A stretch of DNA of 64,000 nucleotides from Spirosoma aureum (GTDB taxonomy: Bacteria; Bacteroidota; Bacteroidia; Cytophagales; Spirosomataceae). The stretch covers positions 5,168,501-5,232,500 of the forward strand of contig NZ_CP050063.1 of the NCBI RefSeq assembly GCF_011604685.1. The letters run 5' to 3'. Numbering within the stretch: position 1 is the stretch's first letter; every line of letters starts with the position of its first letter. Both the position numbers and the translations under genes were made by a program. Below the pieces are notes generated by a model. That model did no database searches. It was not told the origin of the DNA and was given only the letters and a program-made list of their open reading frames with translations. This document shows, in pieces, positions 8,509-17,640 of this stretch.

Positions 8509-10419
8509 TTACTGTCCCGGCCCCTTCAGATATTTATCCAGAAATTCCTTTACCGCTTTGTAGGCCGTGATTTCATTCTCTTTTTTGACAAAGCCGTGCC
8601 CTTCATCGGGGAAAGTAACGTATTCAACCGGAACACCGTTTTTCTTCACGTTTGCCACAATTTCATCCGACTCAATCTTCAATACGCGTGGATCGTTGGC
8701 CCCCTGAATAACAATGAGTGGTTTTTTGATGCGCGCCGTATGGAAAAGAGGAGATTTATTATACAATGCTACTGAATCGGTTTTAGGATTTCCGATCTCT
8801 TTGAACATCGCTTCCCGTTGCGGCCCCCACCACTCGGGCATGCTATTGAGCGTACGAAGCCAGTTGGCTACCCCAAAAATATCAACCCCTACGGCAAACT
8901 CTTCGGGTGTGAAGGCAAGGCCTGCCAGTGTCATGTAGCCACCATACGAGCCGCCCATGATACCAATTTTTACCGGATCGACGTAGCCTGTTTGTGTCAA
9001 AAACTTCTTCGATTCTACACAGTCTTTAAGGTCAGCATCACCATGTTTACGATCATCGGCCGCAAAAAATGTTTTTCCATACCCTGAACTCCCCCGGTTA
9101 TTGACAGCCAAGACCACATAACCACTATTAACCAGATACTGCGTCAGGGGCGAATAGGTCAGGCGCGTCTGTCCACCGGGTCCCCCATGAATCTGTAAAA
9201 TAGCCGGAAGCTTTGTACCCGGTTTCACATCTTTGGGTTTGTAGAGCAGAGCCGGCACTTCCATCCCATCAAACGATTTAAAATGAACCACCTCACCCGA
9301 CACCAGATCGTCGCCATTGATTTCGGGGTTCAACCCTCGGACTAAAGGAGCGGCCTTACCTGTTTTCAGATCATAGGAAAACAATGTCGACGGTGAGTTT
9401 GAACTATTGACAAAGAAAATCATTCGGCCTTCACTGTCAGCAATATTTACACCCGTAACGTCACCACCAGGCATCGGGGGTAGTTTAATGGGTTGATTGG
9501 TGCGGGTATCAATAATTTTGAGTTCAGTACGGGCGTCATTATTGACCGATAATACCCGGTAACGGCCTTTATAGGAAAGGTAATCACCAGCAATATCCCA
9601 GTTTGCTTTATCCAGAACCGTACTCTGGCCTGTTGACAGATCATATGCTTTTACGTAGGCGAACTCATTCCCTTCATCGGTCGAGATGAGCAGTTTTTTA
9701 CTGTCGGGCGAGAATCCTTCCGGGCCGTTATTTACTTCTCCTTCATGTTTGGTCAGCAGTTTGTTTTCTTTCGTTTGTATGTCGTACAAATACACATCAC
9801 CGTTCGTGGATGTATAAGGCTTGGACAAAGCAATGTAACGCTTATCTGGTGACACATCACCGGGAAAAAAGCTACCGGGGTTTTCGAAAATCAACCTGGG
9901 CTTCATTGTCGTCAAATCCATCTCAAATACATCAAAAGCGGCCTTATTGCGTTGATTTGACTGATAGAAAAAGCTCTTCCGGTCATGACTTAAGCCACCA
10001 AACTGAAATTTGGCTTTCTCGCCTGGGGTTAGATCCGATACAGCTCCATCTCGCTCGCGTAGGTAAATATGATTCAGTTCATTGCCACCCTGATCACTGC
10101 TATACAGGATTCGACCATCGGTCAGGTAACCAATCACGAAGATGGCATCGGTTTTTGAGAAGGTCAGTTGTTTGGGCTGCCCCCCCCCATTGAACGGAAT
10201 TTCATAGAGGTTGAAGACGCCATCCTGGTTACTGCTAAACAACACGGTCTGCTCATCGGGCGAGATGTCGGCGCCACCAAAACGGATCGTTTTCATGAAC
10301 TGCTCAATGGTATAGCTACGGGGAGCAGCCCGCTTCGGCGCAGGGCCCGCCAGAACGACATATGCCGCTATGGAAAGACTTGCTGTCAGAAGCAGATGCG
10401 GTAAAAACTGTCTTTTCAT
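8509..10419 (-). CDS. S9 family prolyl oligopeptidase-like peptidase, exported
   Basis: 636 aa. Signal peptide (MKRQFLPHLLLTASLSIAAYVVLA), then a beta-propeller of WD40/TolB-like blades (repeated SPDEQTVLFSSN, SPDKRYIALSK, SPDSKKLLIST) over residues 35-370, then an alpha/beta-hydrolase domain. The catalytic triad is Ser491 in GGSYGG, Asp576 in GANDPRV and His608 in DEGHGF. The family cleaves oligopeptides, often as dipeptidyl or acylaminoacyl peptidases; the propeller keeps folded proteins out. Predicted periplasmic. Single gene, with a terminator just after it. A second S9 enzyme is at 19008-21131. Confidence 0.95.
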   Translation of the reverse strand: MKRQFLPHLLLTASLSIAAYVVLAGPAPKRAAPRSYTIEQFMKTIRFGGADISPDEQTVLFSSNQDGVFNLYEIPFNGGGQPKQLTFSKTDAIFVIGYLTDGRILYSSDQGGNELNHIYLRERDGAVSDLTPGEKAKFQFGGLSHDRKSFFYQSNQRNKAAFDVFEMDLTTMKPRLIFENPGSFFPGDVSPDKRYIALSKPYTSTNGDVYLYDIQTKENKLLTKHEGEVNNGPEGFSPDSKKLLISTDEGNEFAYVKAYDLSTGQSTVLDKANWDIAGDYLSYKGRYRVLSVNNDARTELKIIDTRTNQPIKLPPMPGGDVTGVNIADSEGRMIFFVNSSNSPSTLFSYDLKTGKAAPLVRGLNPEINGDDLVSGEVVHFKSFDGMEVPALLYKPKDVKPGTKLPAILQIHGGPGGQTRLTYSPLTQYLVNSGYVVLAVNNRGSSGYGKTFFAADDRKHGDADLKDCVESKKFLTQTGYVDPVKIGIMGGSYGGYMTLAGLAFTPEEFAVGVDIFGVANWLRTLNSMPEWWGPQREAMFKEIGNPKTDSVALYNKSPLFHTARIKKPLIVIQGANDPRVLKIESDEIVANVKKNGVPVEYVTFPDEGHGFVKKENEITAYKAVKEFLDKYLKGPGQ

Positions 10420-10766
10420 GATCTTGACGAATTAATGGGAGACGGAATTTTTAGGATTGGTGCGTTTACATGGTGTCCAATAACGCAAAAACTGAAAGCG
10501 GTTCCGTTGGATAGAATCACCCTGGCAGTAAATCTACTTATTAAACAGCATGTCGAATAATGACGTGCTAAAGTTTTGCAAATCAATTGAGTGAAAGGTC
10601 ATTTCGCCGATTTCGCAGGCGTTTCCAAGATTATTTCTGACCACTCCGCTACCTGGCTACCCATTGACGTATTTCCCGTAGATTATGAAATTGTTAAGAT
10701 TAATCCATACCAAATCATGGTTTGATAACCTTATTTACTTTTGCGTATCGTAACAACTTTATTTTT
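10420..10766. other. 347-bp divergent intergenic region
   Basis: Lies between the minus-strand S9 peptidase and the plus-strand DUF2490 gene. Contains the -7-like box at 10736-10743. No ORF or clear palindrome seen. Confidence 0.5.
10736..10743 (+). promoter_or_regulatory. candidate -7 box of the DUF2490 gene
   Basis: TACTTTTG matches TAnnTTTG and lies 23 nt before the proposed GTG start at 10767. No -33 box is seen at the right spacing. Confidence 0.45.
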
Positions 10767-11555
10767 GTGAACCGCATTCGTTTCGCTTTCTTCCTGACAG
10801 TCAGTCTCCTTTCGTTCATTTCACAACGTAGTTTTGCACAAACGTCGCTAACACCTGCCACACCCTGGGGCTCCTGGCTGATTGGCACGCTTCAACTTCC
10901 GGGTGGAGAGAAAAAATGGGGAGGATTTGCTGAAGTTCAGGCCCGAAGTAATGGGGTAATGCAGCAATTCTTTTACCATGAACTGAAAGGCGGGGTCAGT
11001 TATGACATCGACCGTAATTTTACGCTAACGCTCGCGGGCGGGCATTATGCAACCTACGATTATCAGGCCTTGGCCGACGGTCCACTTAATTCCGAAAAGC
11101 GTTTCTGGGAACAGCTTATCATCAATCAATACCTGTCGCGGGTGAAATTCGAGCATCGGTATCGCATTGAGCAACGCTGGTTCACCTATCGGGATGGCTC
11201 CCATCCGTTCCGCAACCGTATCCGTTACCGGCTCAATACGTTCGTACCACTCAATAACCGGACGATTACCGACAAAACCGCTTTTTTGTCGGTTTACGAC
11301 GAAGTTTTCCTCAATCCTGTCGGGCCAACTTTCGAACGCAACCGCTTCTATGCCGGGGCGGGTTATCAGCTAGACAAGAACTGGATTATCCAGATCGGCT
11401 GGGTAAATCAGACAAACTACAGCCCGGCCACTTTTGAGCGGGGTGTATTTACGCCCCAGGCCGCATCTGGGAAAAATAACATAGTGCTGGGGTTAACTTA
11501 TCGAATCTCACGCCGGAGTGGCAATCAGGAGAAATTGCCCTCACAACCCGACTGA
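10767..11555 (+). CDS. DUF2490 family outer-membrane beta-barrel-like protein
   Basis: About 262 aa from a GTG start at 10767. This start gives a clean signal peptide (NRIRFAFFLTVSLLSFISQRSFAQ); the TTG further up at 10722 adds 15 unlikely residues. The mature part WGSWLIGTLQLPGGEKKWGGFAEVQARS...FEHRYRIEQRWF...FRNRIRYRLNTFVPLNN, with alternating aromatic strands and a late NNIVLGLTYRIS, matches DUF2490, thought to be a small outer-membrane barrel. No enzymatic motif. Function unknown. Stands alone. Confidence 0.85.
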   Translation: MNRIRFAFFLTVSLLSFISQRSFAQTSLTPATPWGSWLIGTLQLPGGEKKWGGFAEVQARSNGVMQQFFYHELKGGVSYDIDRNFTLTLAGGHYATYDYQALADGPLNSEKRFWEQLIINQYLSRVKFEHRYRIEQRWFTYRDGSHPFRNRIRYRLNTFVPLNNRTITDKTAFLSVYDEVFLNPVGPTFERNRFYAGAGYQLDKNWIIQIGWVNQTNYSPATFERGVFTPQAASGKNNIVLGLTYRISRRSGNQEKLPSQPD

Positions 11556-12108
11556 TTTCTGCACTTCTTATTGCCGTTCTGTAAAAAATACGACGAATAT
11601 ACCGGTCGCATTGTCGGTTATTTCCTCATGCTTTTTATTTTTGTCGGATAAGTTGGAAAATGGTGTCTTCCCGGAATTATTCTAATTAAGTCTGATGACA
11701 GCTGTATTCTACAACTCATTCTGTAGTTACAGAAACTATGTTTTTTTATTTCTCCGGACTCTTGCAGCATACCTACACTATATACTTTCTCAGGCGCGTT
11801 CAAACAGCTTCTGGCACACTTCGTTGGCGGCCTGATGTACTGGCCACGGAAAGCAGAGGATTAAACTTTTACTTCATTTCGGCATTGAAGTCATGTTCAG
11901 ATTGGTGGCAGAACAATCGCTACTGGCTTACTAACCCACGACTAACGCAGAGAACAATCGCCTACTTATCAGCCTGTTGCCGAATCTATCCCGTTGAGCC
12001 GCGAACGTTTTATTTCCAATTATTTGCTAACGAGCTGATTCACAAATTCCGGCTTTCTGCAATATATAATTACATCTACCCCCGTAGAATCACAAACAGT
12101 AACGTTTA
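11556..12108. other. 553-bp region without a supported gene
   Basis: A 123-codon open frame (11738-12109) crosses this stretch, but it is rich in Arg, Trp, Cys and Tyr in no domain-like pattern and resembles chance translation. No palindrome or promoter box is convincing. It probably holds the promoter of the esterase gene that starts at 12109. Confidence 0.5.
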
Positions 12109-14862
12109 ATGAAGTTTATGAAACGAGTATTTGTTGCGCATTGGTTATTAACGTTATGGCTCTTCCCCTTCCTGACAAATGCCCAGATTCAACTATCTTT
12201 TCCAGTTAGCCGAGCCGTTTTTCAGCGGAACCAAAGCAACGAAGCGACTATTCGAATTAATGGATTTTATACAAAAGCCGTAACCCGGATCGATGCCCGC
12301 GTACAGGCGCGGGATGGCCAGGGAATTTCGACCGACTGGGTAACGATACAAAACAACCCAACGGGGGGTATCTATTCGGGGGATTTAACCGCAAAAGGTG
12401 GCTGGTATAACCTTGAAGTACGGGGCATGAACGGCGATCAGCAGGTAGGGAGCACAACCGTCGAGCGGGTAGGCATCGGCGAGGTGTTTGTTGTGGCTGG
12501 TCAGTCAAATGCTCAGGGTATGTATGACGATATGCCTAGTGCCAGTGATGATCGCATTAACTGTGTGAATTACTTCGATGCTTCTGAATCGCAGAATGAT
12601 CCGTCACCCGATGTATTGACTAAGTTTTCGCATGTTAATCAGGGAGGTCGAATTACGCCGAGGGGAATTGGCAGCTGGGGCTGGGGGAAACTTGGCGACA
12701 TGCTGGCCCAGCGACTAAACGTGCCTATTTTGTTTTTCAATGCTGGTTATTTAGGTACAGCAGTTAAAAACTGGCGGGAAAGTGCCGAAAAAGGTCGTAC
12801 GGAAAGTATTTATCAACAGGGGACTTTTTACGCCGACGGCCAGCCCTATGCCAATTTGCGCATTGCCCTACAGTTCTATACCAACATGCTGGGCGTACGT
12901 GCTGTTTTATGGCAACAAGGCGAAGCCGAAAATTTCGACAATACCTCCTCAAGCAGCTACATCAATAATCTACAATACGTAATCAACCGCAGCCGCCAGG
13001 ATGCGGGCAAAAATGTTGCCTGGGTGGTTGCCCGTGTATCGTATTCGGGTGATTCGAGAGGGACAAGACCCGAGATCATTTCGGCTCAAAATCAGATCAT
13101 TGCTTCTGTTCCAAATGTATACCCAGGACCGGCAACAGACGGCATTCAAATCCCCAGACAGCGCCCTCCCCGTACAGCGGCAACGTATGATGATGTCCAT
13201 TTTGATGTAAATGCACTTCCCGAAGTAGCCAGCGCCTGGAATAGCAGTCTTAATGACGCCTTTTTTTCAGCGGCACAGCCACAGGCACCGGTTCTGTCTC
13301 CCACTGTTACGGTTTCCTGCGCAGGCACTAATCAGTTAGCCATTGCCGTGAACGGATCTTTCTCATCCATAAGCTGGAACACTGGCGAAGCAGGGCAGAC
13401 AATTACGAAAGGAGCCGGTCAGTATCGGGCCAAAGTCAAGGATGCGGCTGGAAATGTCCTCTTTACGCCTGTTATTCAGGTGGCAGGGGCTCCATCCATT
13501 CAACTATCAGGTCCAACAACGTTTTGCGCGGGTAATAGCGTTAATCTGAAGACCAATTATGACAACAACATCCTGTGGAATAACAATGCTACGACCCAAC
13601 AGCTGACCGTCAATACGTCCGGCGATTATTCGGTCCAATACAAGGATGTAAGCGGTTGTAATTTCGTTTCAAACACTGTTTCGGTAAAGGTTAATCCGTT
13701 GCCAGTGGCACCGACCGTTACGGCACAAAAGCCAACTACATTTTGCCAGGGCGGAAGTACTACGCTGAGCGCAAATGATAACGCGGGCTATGCCTATAAA
13801 TGGAGTTCAGGACAGTCGAATCGGGTCATTGATGTGCAAACGGCCGGTGCGTATACTGTGGCTGTAACTGATCAGAATGGCTGTACATCGCCCCAGTCGC
13901 AATCGCTGGCGGTGGTTGTCAATCCGTTACCGCCTACCCCTGTCGTAACCACCGATCGAAACCCTACCTTCTGTGCCGACCAGCAGATAACGCTAACATC
14001 GAGCGAAAACACAGCCTATCAATGGACCAGTGGCCAGACGTCGCGGGCCATTACGCTCAATCAGTCGGGAGTTTACACCGTACGAACGCTTAACAACTTC
14101 AACTGTTTATCGGCACCTTCCAATGCGGTTACCGTTAAAGTAAATACGCTGCCAACACCACCTACAATCAGGGCTAACGGTCAAACCGTTTTTTGCGATG
14201 GTGGCCAGGTATCCTTAACAGCCACTAGTAATTTGAAATCGTTCTGGACCACCGGCGATTCTGTTCAAACAATTCAGGTCAAACAATCGGGTTCTTACTC
14301 AGCCCGCGTACGCGACGCAAATGGTTGTTTATCGCCTTTAGCCACCGCCCTAACGGTCGATGTAAAGCCCGTACCGAGCATTCCAACGGTAGCTCAGGTC
14401 GGAACGTACACACTCGAAGCTATGGGTTCTGTTCATGGGGGTTACTACCGCTGGTATCTAAATACAGATACCCTCAAGGTCGAAACTGAAGTCATTAAAG
14501 TCAATCGCTCGGGGTCGTACGCGGCACAGGCTTTTATTACGTATAGCCCAACTTTGACCTGTTTTTCGGACCCTTCAGGCCGATTAAGCTTTGTTGTCGA
14601 TGACACCAATCAGGGGTTAAGCATCTATCCAAATCCAAGCCCTACGAAAACCATTACCGTAGAAACGCAGGAAAATCTGGCGAATGCAGTTGTACGAATC
14701 TTCACCGTGTCGGGCAGGGAAGTAGAGACGTTTGTCGTTCCAACGCTTAATGAACGAAAAACGATCGATCTGCATTCGCTGGCTCCCGGTCTATACATCA
14801 TGCAGGTCAACGCACCAAATTTTTCAGTTGCGAAACGGTTTCTGATCGGTATGGGCAACTAA
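12109..14862 (+). CDS. secreted SGNH-type (sialate O-acetylesterase-like) esterase with Ig repeats and T9SS tail
   Basis: 917 aa. Signal peptide ending in LTNAQ. An N-terminal beta domain (about 28-120) is followed by a SASA/SGNH esterase domain (about 122-385): FVVAGQSNAQGM holds the nucleophile Ser133, VLWQQGEAE is the family's QGE motif, and YDDVHFD supplies the Asp-His pair. Then come a degenerate repeat and four Ig-like repeats of about 75-80 residues, each with FCxGxxVxL and a GxYxVxVxDxxGC motif (about 390-760). The end, LSIYPNPSP...VRIFTVSGREV...LAPGLYIMQV, is a type A type-IX-secretion sorting domain, so the protein is exported to the surface or medium. Likely removes acetyl groups from glycans. 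ATG at 12118 (MKRVF) is an equally good start. Confidence 0.92.
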   Translation: MKFMKRVFVAHWLLTLWLFPFLTNAQIQLSFPVSRAVFQRNQSNEATIRINGFYTKAVTRIDARVQARDGQGISTDWVTIQNNPTGGIYSGDLTAKGGWYNLEVRGMNGDQQVGSTTVERVGIGEVFVVAGQSNAQGMYDDMPSASDDRINCVNYFDASESQNDPSPDVLTKFSHVNQGGRITPRGIGSWGWGKLGDMLAQRLNVPILFFNAGYLGTAVKNWRESAEKGRTESIYQQGTFYADGQPYANLRIALQFYTNMLGVRAVLWQQGEAENFDNTSSSSYINNLQYVINRSRQDAGKNVAWVVARVSYSGDSRGTRPEIISAQNQIIASVPNVYPGPATDGIQIPRQRPPRTAATYDDVHFDVNALPEVASAWNSSLNDAFFSAAQPQAPVLSPTVTVSCAGTNQLAIAVNGSFSSISWNTGEAGQTITKGAGQYRAKVKDAAGNVLFTPVIQVAGAPSIQLSGPTTFCAGNSVNLKTNYDNNILWNNNATTQQLTVNTSGDYSVQYKDVSGCNFVSNTVSVKVNPLPVAPTVTAQKPTTFCQGGSTTLSANDNAGYAYKWSSGQSNRVIDVQTAGAYTVAVTDQNGCTSPQSQSLAVVVNPLPPTPVVTTDRNPTFCADQQITLTSSENTAYQWTSGQTSRAITLNQSGVYTVRTLNNFNCLSAPSNAVTVKVNTLPTPPTIRANGQTVFCDGGQVSLTATSNLKSFWTTGDSVQTIQVKQSGSYSARVRDANGCLSPLATALTVDVKPVPSIPTVAQVGTYTLEAMGSVHGGYYRWYLNTDTLKVETEVIKVNRSGSYAAQAFITYSPTLTCFSDPSGRLSFVVDDTNQGLSIYPNPSPTKTITVETQENLANAVVRIFTVSGREVETFVVPTLNERKTIDLHSLAPGLYIMQVNAPNFSVAKRFLIGMGN

Positions 14863-14898
14863 AAACACCCCATCTGGCTTCATATTGGCTTCATAGGA

Positions 14899-14944
14899 AG
14901 AGCTTCCTCCGTTTATAGTTCTGCTATAGCGATGGAAGCTCTTT
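14899..14944 (+). terminator. probable terminator after the esterase gene
   Basis: AGAGCTTCC (14899-14907) pairs with GGAAGCTCT (14934-14942), with an inner TATAG/CTATA stem, followed by a short TT. It lies 37 nt after the stop codon. Confidence 0.5.
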
Positions 14945-15114
14945 GCGCAAAACAGTAATATAATTTTAGTTATTTTTTATTTTGATTTTAGCCATTCTTC
15001 CAATTTGTATTTGCACAAATTCGGCCTCTCACAAAATCTTTGATAAATTGCCCCTCGAATAAACAGGCTTTGTCAGTCCCGTCAACTTCCTTTCTTAATT
15101 GCCGTTACTCCTCT

Positions 15115-17034
15115 ATGAAACAGTATTGTACTTTACTCATTTGCCTCATTACACTCATCAATGTATCTGCTCAGAAATCCTACTATGGCACTGAAGAAAA
15201 ATGGCCTGAACAGGATACCGCCCGCAAGTTTTACACTGTAAAAGGAGAGCGCCATGGGATTAGTTACTTCAAAAAACAAACCTTCAAAGATGTACAGTAT
15301 CAGCCGGGTGCAACCCTGACTTTCGACACGTATCATACGCCCGATGTGATGTATAGCTGGTATCGCAAATGGGCCGAACAATACCCTAATCTGGTTGAAC
15401 TGTATGAAGTAGCGAAGAGTTATGAAGGTCGTCCGATCCTCCAGATGACCTTAACCAATAAAAAGACTGGTAAACACACCGATAAACCAGCGGCCTATTT
15501 CGAAGGAGGTCGCCATAGTGGTGAGGTAACCAGTAGTGAGGCCGTTCTGTGGTTAACCAAACACCTGCTCGATAACTATGGAAAAGATCCGGCTATCACC
15601 AAATTGATTGACACCAAGTCAATTTACCTCCGCCCAGAGAACAATCCGGATGGCGCTAACATGTATTTATTTACGGCACAGCGTAACCGGAGCACACTTC
15701 GACCACGCGATGATGACCGCGACGGCCTTTTTGACGAAGATTCTGAAGACGATCTCGACGGCGACGGCGTCATTTACCAGATTCGCAAAAAAGCAACGAC
15801 CAAAGAAGAGCTGGAGAAAGCAGACTATGTAATTGACCCGAAAGACAAAGCAGGCCGACTCATGAAACGGGTTCAGGCCGGACAGGGCGACTACATTGTG
15901 TATACGGAAGGAATCGATAACGACGGCGACGGAAAATACAACGAAGACGGCATAGGTGGATTAGACAACCACCGTAACTATCCCGAAAACTGGCGTCCCG
16001 ATCAGGGCGGTGATTTTACGGGTCGGGGCTATTCGCAGGGTGGTGCCAGTGATTACCCGCTCAGTGAACCCGAAACACGCGCTACCTACGTCTGGCTGAT
16101 GGGCCATCCGAACATAACAGTCGTAAATTCGATGGATACACGAGTTCCGATGCATTTGCGGCCACCCTCCACTTCGGCTAGTGCCGAGAGCATGTTCCCA
16201 CCGGATCTGGCCATCTACAAACACATGGATAGTCTGGGATTATCATTTACGGGTTATCCGTGGGCCGGTGATGTGTATGACACCTATAATACGCGTAACA
16301 AAGTTGACCGCCTGACAGGCGACCCGTCGAAACCTACACCCTTATTCGGCCACGGCCCTGATTTTGGCTATTTCCAATATGGAGCCGTATGGTACGGCGA
16401 TGAGCTGTGGAATGGCGGTGCTATGAAAGATTATGATGGCGACGGTGATTACGACGAATACGACGGTCTGATGTGGGACGACGAAGCCAACGGGAAACGA
16501 GGCTTCAAACTCTGGACAAAATTCACTCATCCGCAGTTGGGTGCCGTCGAACTTGGCGGTTTTCATCCGAAGTTCTTTGCTCAGAACGGCCCCGCCTGGC
16601 AACTGGAAAACTGGATTTCGAAGCAATCGAAGTTCAATCTGGCGATGGCCAAAGAACTCCCACAGCTTGAATTAACCGACGTAACGGTGAAATCACTGGC
16701 CGATAACGAATACGAAGTCAAAGCAACCTGGACCAACTCCGGCAAATTACCGGTAGCCCTGGAGCAGGCTAAGCGGGTAAAAATGGTTCAGGAAGATCGC
16801 CTTACGCTGGACATCGACAAAGCGCTGCTAAAAGGAAATAAAGACGCTAAGGTGATTATAACCCAGCCCACTTTGTTTGATAAAACGATTTATTCTGGCT
16901 ACACGAATGTTGGTGATAAAAAAGAAGCGACGTTCAGAGTGAAACTGAACCAGCCAGGTTCTATCAAAGCCAAAGTGAAGCTACTCTCAACGCGAGGTGG
17001 CTATAAGGAAAAAGAAATAACCATTGGGAAGTAA
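15115..17034 (+). CDS. exported M14 family zinc carboxypeptidase
   Basis: 639 aa from ATG 15115, which begins the signal peptide MKQYCTLLICLITLINVSAQ; the open frame upstream adds an unlikely polar stretch. Zinc-binding H134xxE137 lies in GGRHSGEVTSSEA, followed by RPENNPDGANMY, and then DNHRNYPENWRP with a further ligand or substrate-binding segment. The catalytic Glu fits AVELGGFHPKFF. Three acidic stretches (DDDRDGLFDEDSEDDLDGDG, IDNDGDGKYNEDGIGG, YDGDGDYDEYDG) look like EF-hand or thrombospondin-type calcium loops inserted in the catalytic domain. The C-terminal 120 residues form a beta domain. Exopeptidase acting in the periplasm or outside. Monocistronic, with a strong terminator at 17075. 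Confidence 0.93.
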   Translation: MKQYCTLLICLITLINVSAQKSYYGTEEKWPEQDTARKFYTVKGERHGISYFKKQTFKDVQYQPGATLTFDTYHTPDVMYSWYRKWAEQYPNLVELYEVAKSYEGRPILQMTLTNKKTGKHTDKPAAYFEGGRHSGEVTSSEAVLWLTKHLLDNYGKDPAITKLIDTKSIYLRPENNPDGANMYLFTAQRNRSTLRPRDDDRDGLFDEDSEDDLDGDGVIYQIRKKATTKEELEKADYVIDPKDKAGRLMKRVQAGQGDYIVYTEGIDNDGDGKYNEDGIGGLDNHRNYPENWRPDQGGDFTGRGYSQGGASDYPLSEPETRATYVWLMGHPNITVVNSMDTRVPMHLRPPSTSASAESMFPPDLAIYKHMDSLGLSFTGYPWAGDVYDTYNTRNKVDRLTGDPSKPTPLFGHGPDFGYFQYGAVWYGDELWNGGAMKDYDGDGDYDEYDGLMWDDEANGKRGFKLWTKFTHPQLGAVELGGFHPKFFAQNGPAWQLENWISKQSKFNLAMAKELPQLELTDVTVKSLADNEYEVKATWTNSGKLPVALEQAKRVKMVQEDRLTLDIDKALLKGNKDAKVIITQPTLFDKTIYSGYTNVGDKKEATFRVKLNQPGSIKAKVKLLSTRGGYKEKEITIGK

Positions 17035-17074
17035 TTGCCGCAAAGCTTACAACTGATAGTTAACGTTCACATTC

Positions 17075-17107
17075 AATTGGAGCCCCGTAGAGGCTCCAAT
17101 TTTTTTT
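17075..17107 (+). terminator. intrinsic terminator of the M14 gene
   Basis: AATTGGAGCC (17075-17084) and GGCTCCAATT (17092-17101) form a 10-bp stem with a 7-nt loop, followed by an uninterrupted run of T. Confidence 0.9.
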
Positions 17108-17196
17108 GTACTTTTCCAACTGCGATTCAAACGACTTTCCCATTGTAAGAAAGTATTTTAAGCAATGGCAATCGTTTTTGGTAAATATTGGTTTTA

Positions 17197-17251
17197 CATT
17201 CGCCTGGAGCCGTGCCACGGTTCAAAACCGTGGCACGGCTCCAGGCGAATG
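17197..17251. repeat. perfect 26-bp inverted repeat
   Basis: The left arm (17197-17222, core GAGCCGTGCCACGG) and right arm (17226-17251, core CCGTGGCACGGCTC) are exact reverse complements, separated by only 3 nt. GC-rich inside AT-rich flanks and without a T-run on either side, so not a typical terminator. It resembles a REP-type or small dispersed palindromic element. It lies in DNA next to a decayed small gene. No second copy is seen in this window. Confidence 0.9.
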
Positions 17252-17349
17252 CCCTGATTTAGTACGTCTTATAACGAGTTGGGAATGTCCAGGAGCTTAA
17301 GAAATTCTTGGTTAGGAGACCTTACGTAACTATTTCCAGAACCTTTTAA

Positions 17350-17514
17350 ACGGAGAATACAAAGGCAATTGCATTTCTTATTTCCGGTATAGTGCTCGTA
17401 TATTATGGGGTAAAGGCGCAGAACGCGAATCCCACTAAGCCAAATTGGAACAAAGTAATTGCAGCCACTATTTTATGGCCAATCTCCCTGTTCATGGAAC
17501 GCTATAGAAAGTAA
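17350..17514 (+). pseudogene. start-less two-helix membrane protein remnant
   Basis: An open frame of about 54 codons reads KAIAFLISGIVLVYYG, a polar loop (VKAQNANPTKPNWNK) and VIAATILWPISLFMERYRK, then TAA. Two hydrophobic helices flanked by basic residues look like a real small membrane protein, but no ATG precedes the first helix: the frame is closed by TAA at 17347-17349, and the first in-frame GTG lies inside helix 1. It is probably a truncated or frameshifted gene. I do not recognise the family. Confidence 0.4.
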
Positions 17515-17582
17515 AACCGAACAATTCTAGTAATTCATGCCTATTTTCAGCGTTGTAAAGCCCTGAAAATACTGATCAATAA

Positions 17583-17612
17583 ACAGAAAAGTCGGGTGAT
17601 TTTAGCCGACTT
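17583..17612 (-). terminator. probable terminator of the GNAT/SnoaL pair
   Basis: On the minus strand AAGTCGG pairs with CCGACTT across a 10-nt loop (17589-17612) and is followed by TTTCTG. Lies 28 nt after the GNAT stop codon. Confidence 0.55.
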
Positions 17613-17640
17613 ACTATCCCATTAAAACACGCTGATTGAT

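Larger units (their letters stand above)
17108..17640. other. 533-bp region with palindrome and gene remnant
   Basis: Between the M14 terminator and the GNAT gene stop. It contains the 26-bp perfect palindrome (17197-17251), a start-less two-helix reading frame (17350-17514) and a hairpin at 17583-17612. The open frame at 17106-17300 runs through the palindrome and is judged a by-product. Confidence 0.6.

Noticed and set aside
11738..12109. 123-codon plus-strand open frame before the esterase gene
   Set aside because: Rich in Arg, Trp, Cys and Tyr, with no domain, signal or ribosome-binding site; it ends on the next gene's start. It looks like chance translation of leader DNA.
17106..17300. 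64-codon plus-strand open frame across the palindrome
   Set aside because: Its middle is the translated inverted repeat, and it starts inside the terminator T-run.
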